A stretch of 64,000 nt of DNA from Moorella thermoacetica. Lineage in GTDB: Bacteria; Bacillota; DSM-521; Neomoorellales; Neomoorellaceae. The notes beneath the pieces are model-generated. The model did no database searches and was not told where the DNA came from. It was given only the letters and a program-made list of their open reading frames with translations. Of this stretch, positions 27,238 through 36,153 are shown piece by piece. Numbering within the stretch: the first letter of the stretch is position 1; every line of letters starts with the position of its first letter. The stretch spans positions 770,001 through 834,000 of the forward strand of contig NZ_CP012369.1 of NCBI RefSeq assembly GCF_001267405.1, written 5' to 3'. A program made the position numbers and the translations under genes.

Positions 27238-28722
27238 ATGGCCAAAAAACCTAAAAGTATGCCGGTACCCAAAATAACTAAAGTAAAAGTGACGGGAAAA
27301 ATAGATTCCCTCACCGACTTTTTGAAGCTGCGCCTCTTTGAATACTCCCCCCAGTCTGTAGAAGAATTGATTCACGAGGCCCGGCATCGCCTCTTGCCCA
27401 ACCAGCTACCGGCCAAAGTGCAAAAAAACGTCAACCGCTGCCTGACCAAGAACCCCTGCTTCCGCAGTGAAGGGAAGGGCCTCTGGTGCCTGCGCCTGGA
27501 CGGCTTGAAGGAAAACGACGCCGGCCACCGGGTGCTCCAGGCCCAGGGAGATGCTTTACGCTTAAACGAGATTAACCAGGAGTTGAAGGAGGCGGGGAAG
27601 CCAGAAATACAGGGCGAGCAGAAACTGGTATCTGACGGCCGCTTTATCCGGCTCAAGGACGGCCGCTGGGGGTTGATCCACTGGACCTATATTGAGCCGG
27701 AACCCGCCATTGAAATAGACAGGGGACAGATGGAAGTCGCGGCGACTGCCGGAAAGACTACCCCCGGAAATAACCCGGCAGCAGTAGCGCCGGCGGCAGC
27801 CGCAACCGGCGGCAAACCCGCACCCGCCGCCGTGGCAGCGCCACCCACCGGTGGGAAAATGGCAACAGCGAATTCCATGAAAACAGGACCCGGAAGCGAC
27901 CCGGCGCCCCAACCTGCAACCGGCAAGCCTGCCCCTGACGGCCGGGTAGACGACCCGCCCACGATCTTGCCCCTGGCCAGGCCTGCCCTGGCCGGTGGCC
28001 AGGAGAATAAGGATACCGATTTCTGGGATAAACTCTTCCTCTTGAAACATACAGGGGAAAAAACGTCCCCGGCGACTCCGGCCGCTACCAGGGAGATTAG
28101 GGAGCAGCCGGCCTGGGAAGAGATAGCCGCCGGTGCCGAGGCGGCCAGCCTATCCCTGGATACGGGTCTGCCCGGCCGGGCGCTCAAGGAATTCAGCCTG
28201 ATTAACGGCGGCAAGTCCGGTTCCGGACGTCAGGTGGAGCTAAAGGACAGTGAACGGGAAAAACTGCAGCAGGAGATCCAGGACCTGCGCCAGGAGAATA
28301 AAAACCTCCTCGGGGATCTGGAGAAGCTCCACCGGCGCAAGGAGGAACTGCGCCAGGAGCTCACCCAGCTGGAAGAGCAACTGGTTAACCTGCGGGTCGA
28401 GCGGGATACCTTGAAAAAGCGGGTCAGCCATCTGGAAACGCGCCTGATGCAGCTTCAGGGCACCCTGAATAAAACCGTCAGCGACGCCCAGGCGGAACAA
28501 TCCCGCCTGAAGCAGCAACTGCGGGAGCAGGAGTACCGCCTCCAGACTACCCTCATCGCCAATGAGGATCTGGAGCGAACGGTGGCCGACCTGCAAAAGG
28601 AGCGCCAGGACCTGAAACGCCAGCTCTCCTTCTGGCCGGTACGCCTGGCCCTGCGCCTCGCTTCCCTCCTGGGCTTCAGCCTGCCCCGAGAAAGGGCACG
28701 GGCCAGGGCCTATGGCCGTTAG
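27238..28722 (+). CDS. Winged-helix-like plus coiled-coil protein of unknown function
   Basis: A protein of 494 residues with three zones: a globular N-terminal region (about 20-95) that resembles HARE-type winged-helix domains (SPQSVEELIHEARHRLL ... GKGLWCLRL); a low-complexity linker rich in Ala, Pro, Gly and Thr (about 155-330); and a strong coiled coil (about 340-460) ending in basic residues. ATG 27238 follows GAGGTGAC. No catalytic motif was seen. It could be a DNA-binding or scaffold protein; this is inference. It stands alone between the AEC gene and an ABC exporter. Confidence 0.7.
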   Translation: MAKKPKSMPVPKITKVKVTGKIDSLTDFLKLRLFEYSPQSVEELIHEARHRLLPNQLPAKVQKNVNRCLTKNPCFRSEGKGLWCLRLDGLKENDAGHRVLQAQGDALRLNEINQELKEAGKPEIQGEQKLVSDGRFIRLKDGRWGLIHWTYIEPEPAIEIDRGQMEVAATAGKTTPGNNPAAVAPAAAATGGKPAPAAVAAPPTGGKMATANSMKTGPGSDPAPQPATGKPAPDGRVDDPPTILPLARPALAGGQENKDTDFWDKLFLLKHTGEKTSPATPAATREIREQPAWEEIAAGAEAASLSLDTGLPGRALKEFSLINGGKSGSGRQVELKDSEREKLQQEIQDLRQENKNLLGDLEKLHRRKEELRQELTQLEEQLVNLRVERDTLKKRVSHLETRLMQLQGTLNKTVSDAQAEQSRLKQQLREQEYRLQTTLIANEDLERTVADLQKERQDLKRQLSFWPVRLALRLASLLGFSLPRERARARAYGR

Positions 28723-28750
28723 CTTTATTTAAAGCAGCCGTTGCTGACTA

Positions 28751-28780
28751 TTGATAATAACAGCAACAATGATTTATAAT
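28751..28780 (+). promoter_or_regulatory. Promoter for the ABC exporter operon
   Basis: TTGATA (28751-28756) and TATAAT (28775-28780) are separated by 18 bp. The predicted start, near 28787, lies only about 8 bases before a terminator-like hairpin, so that hairpin would be at the 5' end of the ABC mRNA. Confidence 0.6.
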
Positions 28781-28794
28781 ATCCTTGATAAACT

Positions 28795-28819
28795 TACCCC
28801 GAGGTATCGGGGTATTTTT
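28795..28819 (+). terminator. Terminator-like hairpin ahead of the ABC genes
   Basis: TACCCCGA and TCGGGGTA make an 8-bp stem with a GGTA loop, followed by five T residues. It may end the upstream coiled-coil gene. Because a promoter precedes it, it may also act as a 5' mRNA hairpin or attenuator for the ABC operon. Confidence 0.75.
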
Positions 28820-28835
28820 GTGGAGGATTAGGCCA

Positions 28836-29756
28836 TTGACCGAGGTTGTTCGGGCTCGGGGCCTGGTAAAAAGGTATAACGGCTTCCCGGCTGTCAAGGG
28901 AATAGACTTCGACGTGCGGCCAGGTGAGTGTTTTGGCTTCCTGGGTCCTAACGGCGCCGGGAAGACTACCACCATTAAAATGATCCACTGTTTCACCCCG
29001 GTGAGCGACGGTACCCTGGAGGTGCTGGGGTATGACGTCCGCAGGCAACCCCGCCAGATCAAGGCCCGGCTGGGGGTGGTGCCCCAGGAGGACAACCTGG
29101 ACCCGGAGCTGACGGTAGTAGAAAACCTGCTCCTCTACGCCAGCTATTTCGACCTTCCCCGTGGAGTCGCCCGGGAGCGGGTAGGGGAACTCCTGGTCTT
29201 CGCCAACCTGGAGGATAAAGCAGGGGTAGAAGTCGAACACCTCTCCGGGGGGATGAAGAGGCGCCTGGCCATCGCCAGGGGGCTCATCAACAACCCCGGG
29301 CTCCTCATCCTGGATGAGCCAACCACCGGCCTGGACCCGGAGGCCCGGCATCTGGTGTGGGAGAAGATGCGTCAGTTGAAGGCCGGTGGGGTGACCCTGA
29401 TCCTGACCACCCATTATCTGGAAGAAGCGGCCCAGCTCTGTGACCGCCTAGTGATCATGGATCACGGGATAATTCTGGAAGAAGGCTCGCCGCAGGAGCT
29501 GGTAGAACGCCACGTCGGTCGGGAGGTCCTGGAACTTAGCCCCGTCGATGGCCGCGGCCGGGAGATCCTGAACCTGGTAGATGGCATGATCCTGGCTTCC
29601 CAGTTTATAGGCCGGACCCTTTACCTGTACACCACCAGGGGGCGGGAGGTCTGGCGCCGGATCCAGGATGGTAACGGTCACTTCAGCCACCAGGTGTTGC
29701 GGCCGGCCACCCTGGAAGACGTCTTCCTGAAACTTACCGGCAGGAATCTTTCCTAG
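28836..29756 (+). CDS. ABC transporter ATP-binding protein (DrrA/NodI-like)
   Basis: The ATPase subunit of an ABC-2 exporter. Walker A GPNGAGKTTTIKM, Q-loop VPQEDNLDPELTV, signature LSGGMKRRLAIARGLI, Walker B LLILDEPTTGLDP and the H-loop THYLEEA are all intact. Start TTG 28836 with GGAGG 9 bases upstream; the 17-residue extension upstream crosses the terminator hairpin and is rejected. Length 306 residues. Its permease follows 80 bp later. The substrate is unknown. Confidence 0.93.
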   Translation: MTEVVRARGLVKRYNGFPAVKGIDFDVRPGECFGFLGPNGAGKTTTIKMIHCFTPVSDGTLEVLGYDVRRQPRQIKARLGVVPQEDNLDPELTVVENLLLYASYFDLPRGVARERVGELLVFANLEDKAGVEVEHLSGGMKRRLAIARGLINNPGLLILDEPTTGLDPEARHLVWEKMRQLKAGGVTLILTTHYLEEAAQLCDRLVIMDHGIILEEGSPQELVERHVGREVLELSPVDGRGREILNLVDGMILASQFIGRTLYLYTTRGREVWRRIQDGNGHFSHQVLRPATLEDVFLKLTGRNLS

Positions 29757-29836
29757 CCTGCAAGCAGCGCCGGAAAGGGGGCCTGCCCCGCCCGGCAGTA
29801 TCCGCCGGTTGGAAAAATAGGTTCGGAGGCCTGAGG

Positions 29837-30604
29837 ATGGAGTTGGATCTCTCTTACCGCGCCTGGAAGGTCTTCTGGCGCAACTTTGTCGTCTTTCGCA
29901 AGACCTGGCTGACCAACATCATGTTTAATTTCCTTGAGCCCCTCCTCTACCTGGCGGCCATGGGCTACGGCATGGGCCATTACATCCCGGCCATCAAGGG
30001 GATGAGCTATCTCCAGTTCCTGGCTCCCGGCCTTATCGCCTCCTCGGCCATGTGGGCCACGGCCTCGGAGTGTACCTATGACAGCTTCGTGCGCATGAAG
30101 TTTCAAAAGACCTATCATGCCATAGTGGCCACCCCGGTGAGCCTGGATGAAGTGGTCGTCGGCGAGATGCTTTTCGGGACCTTTAAAAGCGTCCTTTACG
30201 GCACGGTGATTTTGTTGGTCATCCTGCTCCTGGGCCTGGTGCCGTCACCGGCAGCCCTGCTGGTACCGCCGGTCCTGGTATTATGTGGCTTTGCCTTTGC
30301 CGAACTGGGCATGATCTGGACCGGCCTGGTTCCCAAGATAGATACCTTTAGCTACTTCTTCACCCTGATTATTACCCCCATGTTTCTTTTTGCCGGGGTT
30401 TTCTTCCCCCTGGATGCTATGCCGTTAATTGTCCAGCGCCTGGCCTGGTTGATTCCTCTTTACCACATAGTGGAATTGGTGCGCCCCCTGGTCCTGGGGC
30501 AATTGAGCTGGGGGCTACTGGGGCACGTTGCCTGGTTGGTAATCTTCATTGCCATTTTTTTCTATCCGCCCATTTATCTGTTGCGCCGTCGTTTGACCGG
30601 TTAA
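29837..30604 (+). CDS. ABC-2 type permease (NodJ/DrrB-like)
   Basis: The 255-residue membrane partner of the preceding ATPase, with six helices. Conserved ABC-2 segments are seen: EPLLYLAAMGYGMGHY, FLAPGLIASSAMWATASECTYD, ATPVSLDEVVVGEMLFGTFK, and FFPLDAMPLIVQRLAWLIPLYHIVELVRPL. The last segment is typical of NodJ/DrrB-like exporters of lipid-linked or hydrophobic compounds. ATG start, 80 bp after the ATPase. Confidence 0.92.
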   Translation: MELDLSYRAWKVFWRNFVVFRKTWLTNIMFNFLEPLLYLAAMGYGMGHYIPAIKGMSYLQFLAPGLIASSAMWATASECTYDSFVRMKFQKTYHAIVATPVSLDEVVVGEMLFGTFKSVLYGTVILLVILLLGLVPSPAALLVPPVLVLCGFAFAELGMIWTGLVPKIDTFSYFFTLIITPMFLFAGVFFPLDAMPLIVQRLAWLIPLYHIVELVRPLVLGQLSWGLLGHVAWLVIFIAIFFYPPIYLLRRRLTG

Positions 30605-30678
30605 CAGGTTGTCCCTGGCAGCGGGATGTGCTATCCTAGTTTTGGTTTTGAAAGTAATTTGAACAGGGGGCAACTACC

Positions 30679-30849
30679 ATTATTACCTTCGGTACACTTT
30701 TCAGTCCCTATGCGTGGGTGTTGATCATCGGTGCCGCCCTGGTAATCTTTGGCCCTAAAAGGTTGCCGGAAATAGGCCGCGGCCTGGGCCGGACGGTCAA
30801 AGAATTCAAAAACGGCCTGGATGACAGCGAAAAAAATAAAAAGGAGTAA
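30679..30849 (+). CDS. tatA: TatA/TatE twin-arginine translocase subunit, probable ATT start
   Basis: A short reading frame of 56 residues that is clearly TatA: one membrane helix ([20 protein letters not shown]), the hinge [20 protein letters not shown] and a charged tail ending EKNKKE. TatA forms the protein-conducting part of the Tat system. The frame is open back to a TAA at 30655 but contains no ATG, GTG or TTG before GTG 30718, which would cut into the membrane helix. ATT at 30679 (or 30682) is correctly placed 8 bases after GGGGG. Initiation at AUU is rare but known (infC). No tatC is nearby. A base error at this codon is the alternative. Confidence 0.82.
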   Translation: MITFGTLFSPYAWVLIIGAALVIFGPKRLPEIGRGLGRTVKEFKNGLDDSEKNKKE

Positions 30850-30852
30850 GGT

Positions 30853-31902
30853 TTGCCGATGCTCAACCGTCCACTTCTGGCCATCGATATCGGCGGCGGT
30901 ACCCAGGACATCCTCCTCTACCGGCCGGATCAGCCCCTGGAAAACTGCGTCCAGCTTATTTTGCCCTCACCCACGGTCATCTGCGGCCGGCAGGTGGAGG
31001 CGGCCACGGCCGCCAGGCAGGACGTATTCTTAAGGGGGCATCTCATGGGCGGCGGCGCCCTGGTGGGTGCCCTGCGTCGGCACCTGGCCGCCGGCTGCCG
31101 GGTTTACGCTACCCCGGAGGCGGCGCGGACGGTCTACGACGACCTGGAGCGGGTGCGCCAGCTGGGTATAGTTATAACTGACCAACCGCCGGAGGACGCT
31201 GTTACTATCAAAACCGGCGACGTGGACCTGGCCACCCTGGCCGGAAGCCTGGCGCCCTACGGTGTGAAGCTGCCGGCAGAGGTGGCCATCGCCGTCCTCG
31301 ACCACGGCGAGGCGCCACAGGGTATGAGCGACCGCGTTTTTCGTTTCCAGCACTGGCAGCGCTTCGTGGCCGGCGGCGGCCGTCTGGAGGACCTCCTATA
31401 TCGGGAACCGCCCTCCTACCTCACCCGGATGAAGGCCGTCAGGGAACAGGCCCTTGGCGCCTGGCTCATGGACACCGGGGCGGCCGCCCTGTGGGGCGCC
31501 CTCGAAGATGCCAGGGTGGCGGCCCGCAGTGAGGAAGGCCTGGTTATCATCAACTGCGGCAACCAGCACACCATCGGCGTCCTGCTTAAGGGGCAACGGG
31601 TGCTGGGACTGTTCGAGCATCATACCAGCTGCCTGAGTGGCCACAAACTGGCCGCCTTTATCGAGAAGCTACGGGCCGGGAAGCTTACCAACGAAGAGAT
31701 CTTTAACGACGGCGGCCACGGCTGCTATATTGATCCATCCTATCAGCCGGGAGATGGTTTTCGCTTTGTAGCCGTGACGGGACCGCAACGCCGGCTGACC
31801 ATTCACCAGGACTACTACTGGGCCGCCCCTTACGGCGACATGATGCTCAGCGGCTGTTTCGGCCTGATAGCAGCCGTAGCCGGGGTGAAAATTAACCCTT
31901 GA
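30853..31902 (+). CDS. DUF1786 protein, ASKHA-like fold
   Basis: A protein of 349 residues beginning LNRPLLAIDIGGGTQDILLY, a phosphate-binding loop of the actin/Hsp70/sugar-kinase (ASKHA) type, with a second such segment LVIINCGNQHTIGVLL and a C-terminal PYGDMMLSGCFGLIAAV. DUF1786 members are sometimes mislabelled as pyruvate-formate-lyase activating enzyme, but there is no radical-SAM CxxxCxxC motif. Function unknown. TTG 30853 has AAGGAG 6 bases upstream; ATG 30859 is possible. The pyr promoter overlaps its stop codon. Confidence 0.8.
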   Translation: MPMLNRPLLAIDIGGGTQDILLYRPDQPLENCVQLILPSPTVICGRQVEAATAARQDVFLRGHLMGGGALVGALRRHLAAGCRVYATPEAARTVYDDLERVRQLGIVITDQPPEDAVTIKTGDVDLATLAGSLAPYGVKLPAEVAIAVLDHGEAPQGMSDRVFRFQHWQRFVAGGGRLEDLLYREPPSYLTRMKAVREQALGAWLMDTGAAALWGALEDARVAARSEEGLVIINCGNQHTIGVLLKGQRVLGLFEHHTSCLSGHKLAAFIEKLRAGKLTNEEIFNDGGHGCYIDPSYQPGDGFRFVAVTGPQRRLTIHQDYYWAAPYGDMMLSGCFGLIAAVAGVKINP

Positions 31903-31927
31903 CAGGGGACAAAGGATGGTCTAAACT
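31899..31927 (+). promoter_or_regulatory. Promoter of the pyr operon
   Basis: A perfect TTGACA (31899-31904) and TAAACT (31922-31927) are 17 bp apart. The -35 overlaps the TGA of the DUF1786 gene. Transcription would begin near 31934, about 20 bases before the first PyrR-binding sequence. Confidence 0.75.
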
Positions 31928-31952
31928 ACGGCCTTGAGGGTCCTTTTAAGTT

Positions 31953-32033
31953 AGTCCGGCGAGGCTAGCAAGGGAGTAAGAAATTGAAACTCGTGGTACG
32001 CTAAGCCTGCGCCAGCAACAGCGCAGGCTTTTT
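31953..32033 (+). promoter_or_regulatory. PyrR-dependent attenuator upstream of pyrR
   Basis: AGTCCGGCGAGGCTAGCAAG matches the RNA bound by PyrR in Bacillus (AGTCC-N-GAGAGGCT-RNAAGG). It is followed by an intrinsic terminator, AGCCTGCGC/GCGCAGGCT (32004-32012 with 32021-32029) and T residues to 32033. GGCTAGC can pair, with one bulged base, with GCTAAGCC that overlaps the terminator's 5' arm, giving the competing antiterminator. In the known mechanism UMP-bound PyrR stabilises the upstream loop and so favours termination. Confidence 0.87.
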
Positions 32034-32035
32034 AG

Positions 32036-32623
<588 letters not shown>

Positions 32624-32627
32624 AATT

Positions 32628-32702
32628 AGTCCGGCGAGGCTAATAAGGATGGGGGCGGCAACGTTCTCCTTATTAGCCGGCAGAGCAATAAGGAGTTTTT
32701 TT
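32628..32702 (+). promoter_or_regulatory. PyrR-dependent attenuator between pyrR and pyrB
   Basis: AGTCCGGCGAGGCTAATAAGG (32628-32648) is a second PyrR-binding sequence. Its end, GGCTAATAAGG (32638-32648), pairs perfectly over 11 bp with CCTTATTAGCC (32668-32678), the antiterminator. That pairing excludes the terminator CTCCTTATT/AATAAGGAG (32666-32674 with 32687-32695), which is followed by seven T residues. All three competing structures can be read directly. Confidence 0.92.
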
Positions 32703-32727
32703 ATGCCTGGAAACGGAGGGATTGCAC

Positions 32728-33651
32728 TTGCGCCTGCAGCGTAAAGACCTGCTGGGATTAAAGGACCTCTCGGCAGAAGAAATTGAACTCATCCTGGAGA
32801 CGGCAGCCCCCATGAAGGAGATTCTGGGCCGCGATATTAAAAAGGTTCCCACCCTGCGGGGTAAGCTGGTAGTTACCATGTTCTACGAGCCTAGTACCCG
32901 GACGCGAACATCCTTCGAACTGGCCGCCAAGTATATGGGCGCCGACACTATGAGCATCGCCACGGCTACCAGCAGTGTCCAGAAGGGGGAATCCCTGCGG
33001 GATACCGCTCGCACCCTGGCGGCCATGGGTACCGATGCCGTCATCATCCGCCACAGCGCCGCCGGCAGCCCGGCTTTACTCGCCCGGACCATCGAGGCCT
33101 CGGTCTTAAACGGCGGCGACGGCATGCATGAGCATCCCACCCAGGCCCTCCTGGATATGTTTACCATCAAGGAAAAGCTGGGCGGTTTTAAGGGGCTCAA
33201 GGTAGCTATCCTGGGGGACATCCTCCACAGCCGGGTGGCCCGCTCCAATATCTGGGGCCTGACGAAAATGGGGGCGGAGGTAAGGGTTGTCGGCCCGGCC
33301 ACCCTTATACCTCCGGAAATTGAAAACCTGGGCGTCAAGGTCTACTACAACGCCGAGGAAGCTCTGAAAGGTGTGGACGTGATCAACGTCCTGCGCATCC
33401 AGAGGGAACGGCAGAAGAAGGGCCTCTTCCCGTCCCTGCGGGAGTACGCCCGTCTCTATGAACTTACCCCCGAGCGCCTGAAACTGGCCCGGCCCGGCGC
33501 CCTGGTCCTGCATCCCGGTCCCATGAACCGGGGCATTGAGATCGCCCCGGCGGTGGCCGACGGCCTGCAGGCGGCTATTACTGAGCAGGTCACCAACGGG
33601 GTGGCCGTGCGCATGGCCCTGCTTTACCTGTTGATTGGAGGTGCCAACTGA
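32728..33651 (+). CDS. pyrB: Aspartate carbamoyltransferase catalytic chain
   Basis: PyrB joins carbamoyl phosphate and aspartate, the first committed pyrimidine step. The 307-residue protein has the carbamoyl-phosphate motif [46 protein letters not shown] and LHPGPMNRG. There is no pyrI regulatory chain, consistent with Gram-positive enzymes. TTG 32728 is chosen because GGAGGG ends 7 bases upstream; TTG 32722 is too close to it. It overlaps pyrC by one base. Confidence 0.96.
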   Translation: MRLQRKDLLGLKDLSAEEIELILETAAPMKEILGRDIKKVPTLRGKLVVTMFYEPSTRTRTSFELAAKYMGADTMSIATATSSVQKGESLRDTARTLAAMGTDAVIIRHSAAGSPALLARTIEASVLNGGDGMHEHPTQALLDMFTIKEKLGGFKGLKVAILGDILHSRVARSNIWGLTKMGAEVRVVGPATLIPPEIENLGVKVYYNAEEALKGVDVINVLRIQRERQKKGLFPSLREYARLYELTPERLKLARPGALVLHPGPMNRGIEIAPAVADGLQAAITEQVTNGVAVRMALLYLLIGGAN

Positions 33652-34946
33652 TGGCGATTTTAATAAAAGGCGGGCGGGTTATTGACCCGGCTCGAAACCT
33701 GGATGGACGGCAGGACATACTCATCGAAGGCGAGAAAATAACTACCTTGGCAGCCAATCTCGAGGCCCCGGCCGGAGCGCGGGTCATCGACGCGGGAGGC
33801 ATGATTGTCACCCCCGGCCTTATTGATATGCATGTGCACCTGCGCGAACCGGGCTACGAGCAGAAGGAGACCATCGCCAGCGGCACCCGGGCGGCGGCTG
33901 CCGGCGGCTTTACGGCCGTGGCCTGCATGGCCAATACCAACCCGGTGGCCGACAGCGCCAGTGTTATCTACTTTATCAAAGAAAAGGCTCGGCAGGAGGG
34001 GGTAGTCCGGGTTTACCCGGTGGGCGCCCTTTCCAAAGGCCTGGAAGGTAAAGAAATCGCCGAGATCGGCGACCTGGCGGCAGCCGGGGCGGTAGCCATC
34101 TCCGACGACGGCCGCCCGGTCATGAACGCCCTGGTCATGCGCCATGCCCTGGAGTACGCCAAAATGTTCAACCTGCCGGTAATCAGCCACTGCGAAGACG
34201 AAGCCCTGGCCAACGACGGCCTGATGCATGAAGGCCTGGTGGCCACCATCCTGGGCCTCAGGGGCATCCCGGCGGCAGCCGAGGAGGTCATGGTGGCCCG
34301 GGATCTCATCCTGGCGGAATTGACCGGGGGAAGGCTGCACCTGGCCCATGTCAGCACGGCCGGGTCCGTCCGCCTCCTTAAGGAGGCCCGGGCCCGGGGG
34401 GTCAGGGTAACGGCCGAAGCCACGCCCCACCACCTCTGCCTAACGGACATGCTGGTCCAGAGTTACGATACCAGCACTAAAGTTAACCCGCCCCTGCGAC
34501 CGGCCGGCGATGTGGCGGCAGTGGCGGCGGCCCTGGCGGCCGGCGACATCGACGTCATTGCCTCCGATCACGCCCCCCACGCCGACGAGGATAAGGACGT
34601 GGAATACGATTATGCACCCTTCGGCATGGTCGGCCTGGAAACAGCCGTGCCCCTGGTGGTGACGGAACTGATCCTACCCGGCAAATTAACCTGGCAACAG
34701 GCCATCAAGTCCTGGACGGCAAACCCGGCCCGGATTCTCAACATACCCGGCGGCAGCCTGGTCCCGGGCGGGGTGGCCGACGTGACCATAATCGACCCCG
34801 ACATGGAGAAGGAAGTCGATGTCAACGAGTTCTATTCCCGAGGCCACAACTCGCCCCTGCAGGGCCGGAAGCTCAAAGGCTGGCCGGTATTGACCATTGT
34901 AGGCGGCCGGGTAGTGATGGAGAATGGGAAGATCATTGAGGAATGA
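33651..34946 (+). CDS. pyrC: Dihydroorotase (type I, multifunctional-complex type)
   Basis: PyrC cyclises carbamoyl-aspartate to dihydroorotate. The 431-residue amidohydrolase has the metal site DMHVHLREPGYEQKET, the histidine in ISHCEDEAL, a further one in LAHVSTA, and the catalytic Asp in IASDHAPH. The start ATG overlaps the pyrB stop (TGATG), so the two are translationally coupled; class I enzymes of this kind often bind PyrB. Confidence 0.96.
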   Translation: MAILIKGGRVIDPARNLDGRQDILIEGEKITTLAANLEAPAGARVIDAGGMIVTPGLIDMHVHLREPGYEQKETIASGTRAAAAGGFTAVACMANTNPVADSASVIYFIKEKARQEGVVRVYPVGALSKGLEGKEIAEIGDLAAAGAVAISDDGRPVMNALVMRHALEYAKMFNLPVISHCEDEALANDGLMHEGLVATILGLRGIPAAAEEVMVARDLILAELTGGRLHLAHVSTAGSVRLLKEARARGVRVTAEATPHHLCLTDMLVQSYDTSTKVNPPLRPAGDVAAVAAALAAGDIDVIASDHAPHADEDKDVEYDYAPFGMVGLETAVPLVVTELILPGKLTWQQAIKSWTANPARILNIPGGSLVPGGVADVTIIDPDMEKEVDVNEFYSRGHNSPLQGRKLKGWPVLTIVGGRVVMENGKIIEE

Positions 34947-35006
34947 ACACGAGATTTTAGCTGCAAGGCTCGTAAAAAAATCGGGTTAAAAAGGGAGTGA
35001 GTGCCA

Positions 35007-36086
35007 GTGCGCGGGTTTTTGGTGCTGGAGGACGGAACGGTATATAGCGGCGAGGCCTTTGGTTACCCCGGCCGCTCTCACGGGGAGGTCGTTTTCAATA
35101 CCAGCATGACCGGTTATCAAGAGATCCTGACCGACCCCTCCTATTGCGGCCAGATTGTAGCCCTGACCTACCCCCTGATCGGCAACTACGGCATTAACGA
35201 TGAGGATCTCGAGTCGGATGGCCCCCGGGTAGCCGGCTTCGTCGTCCATGAAGCCTGCCCGCGGCCCAGCAACTGGCGGTCAACGGGTAGCCTTGATCAT
35301 TACCTCCGGGAAAACCGCATCCCGGCCCTGCAAGGGGTGGATACCCGCGCCCTCACAAGGCACCTGCGCCGACGGGGCACCATGCGGGGCATCCTGGCCA
35401 CGGGCGAGATGGATTTGGAGGAAATCAAGGCCCTGGCCGCTACCCGGCCGGCCCTGAGCGGCGCCAAACTGGTACCGGCGGTTACCAATGCCAAGCCGTA
35501 TACCGTCGAGGGAGGGCCGCGCCGGGTAGTTCTCTATAATTTCGGCGTCAAGGAGAATATCATCCGCTGGCTGCGCCGGGAGGGATGCACCGTTACCGTC
35601 ATGCCGGCCCGAAGTACAGCAGCCGCTATTCTGGCCCTCAACCCCGAAGGGGTGGTCGTTTCCAATGGCCCGGGCGACCCCAAGGACGTTCCCTACGGTG
35701 TGGCCACCGTCCGGGAACTACTGGGCCGGGTACCACTGATGGGCATTTGCCTGGGCCACCAGCTCCTGGCTCTGGCCCTGGGAGGCGATACCTACAAACT
35801 CCCCTTCGGCCACCGCGGCGGCAACCACCCGGTTAAGGATTTAAGCACCGGTCGGGTCTATATTACCTCCCAGAACCATGGTTACGCCGTCCGGGCTGAC
35901 TCCCTGCCGACAGGGGCGGTCGTCTCCCATATCAACCTCAACGACGGCATGGTGGAAGGCCTGCGCCATCGGGAGTTGCCCGCCTTCTCCGTGCAGTATC
36001 ACCCCGAATCCTCGCCGGGACCGACGGATTCCGAGTACCTCTTCCACGAATTTATCAGGCTGGTAGACGAACACCGGGGGCAATAA
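35007..36086 (+). CDS. carA: Carbamoyl-phosphate synthase small (glutaminase) chain
   Basis: CarA releases ammonia from glutamine for the large chain. The 359-residue protein has the N-terminal domain start FLVLEDGTVYSGEAFG, the conserved NTSMTGYQEILTDPSY, and the class I amidotransferase triad: Cys in MGICLGHQLLAL, and His and Glu in VQYHPESSPGP. GTG 35007 is 9 bases after AAGGGAG; GTG 35001 is too close. The gene is in the pyr operon, so it is the pyrimidine-controlled form (pyrAA). Confidence 0.96.
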   Translation: MRGFLVLEDGTVYSGEAFGYPGRSHGEVVFNTSMTGYQEILTDPSYCGQIVALTYPLIGNYGINDEDLESDGPRVAGFVVHEACPRPSNWRSTGSLDHYLRENRIPALQGVDTRALTRHLRRRGTMRGILATGEMDLEEIKALAATRPALSGAKLVPAVTNAKPYTVEGGPRRVVLYNFGVKENIIRWLRREGCTVTVMPARSTAAAILALNPEGVVVSNGPGDPKDVPYGVATVRELLGRVPLMGICLGHQLLALALGGDTYKLPFGHRGGNHPVKDLSTGRVYITSQNHGYAVRADSLPTGAVVSHINLNDGMVEGLRHRELPAFSVQYHPESSPGPTDSEYLFHEFIRLVDEHRGQ

Positions 36087-36153
36087 CTATAATGACACCT
36101 GTTCGCAGTAGCCGGTGCTTAACGCTACCGGGAACTGAAAGGGGAGAAAGAAA

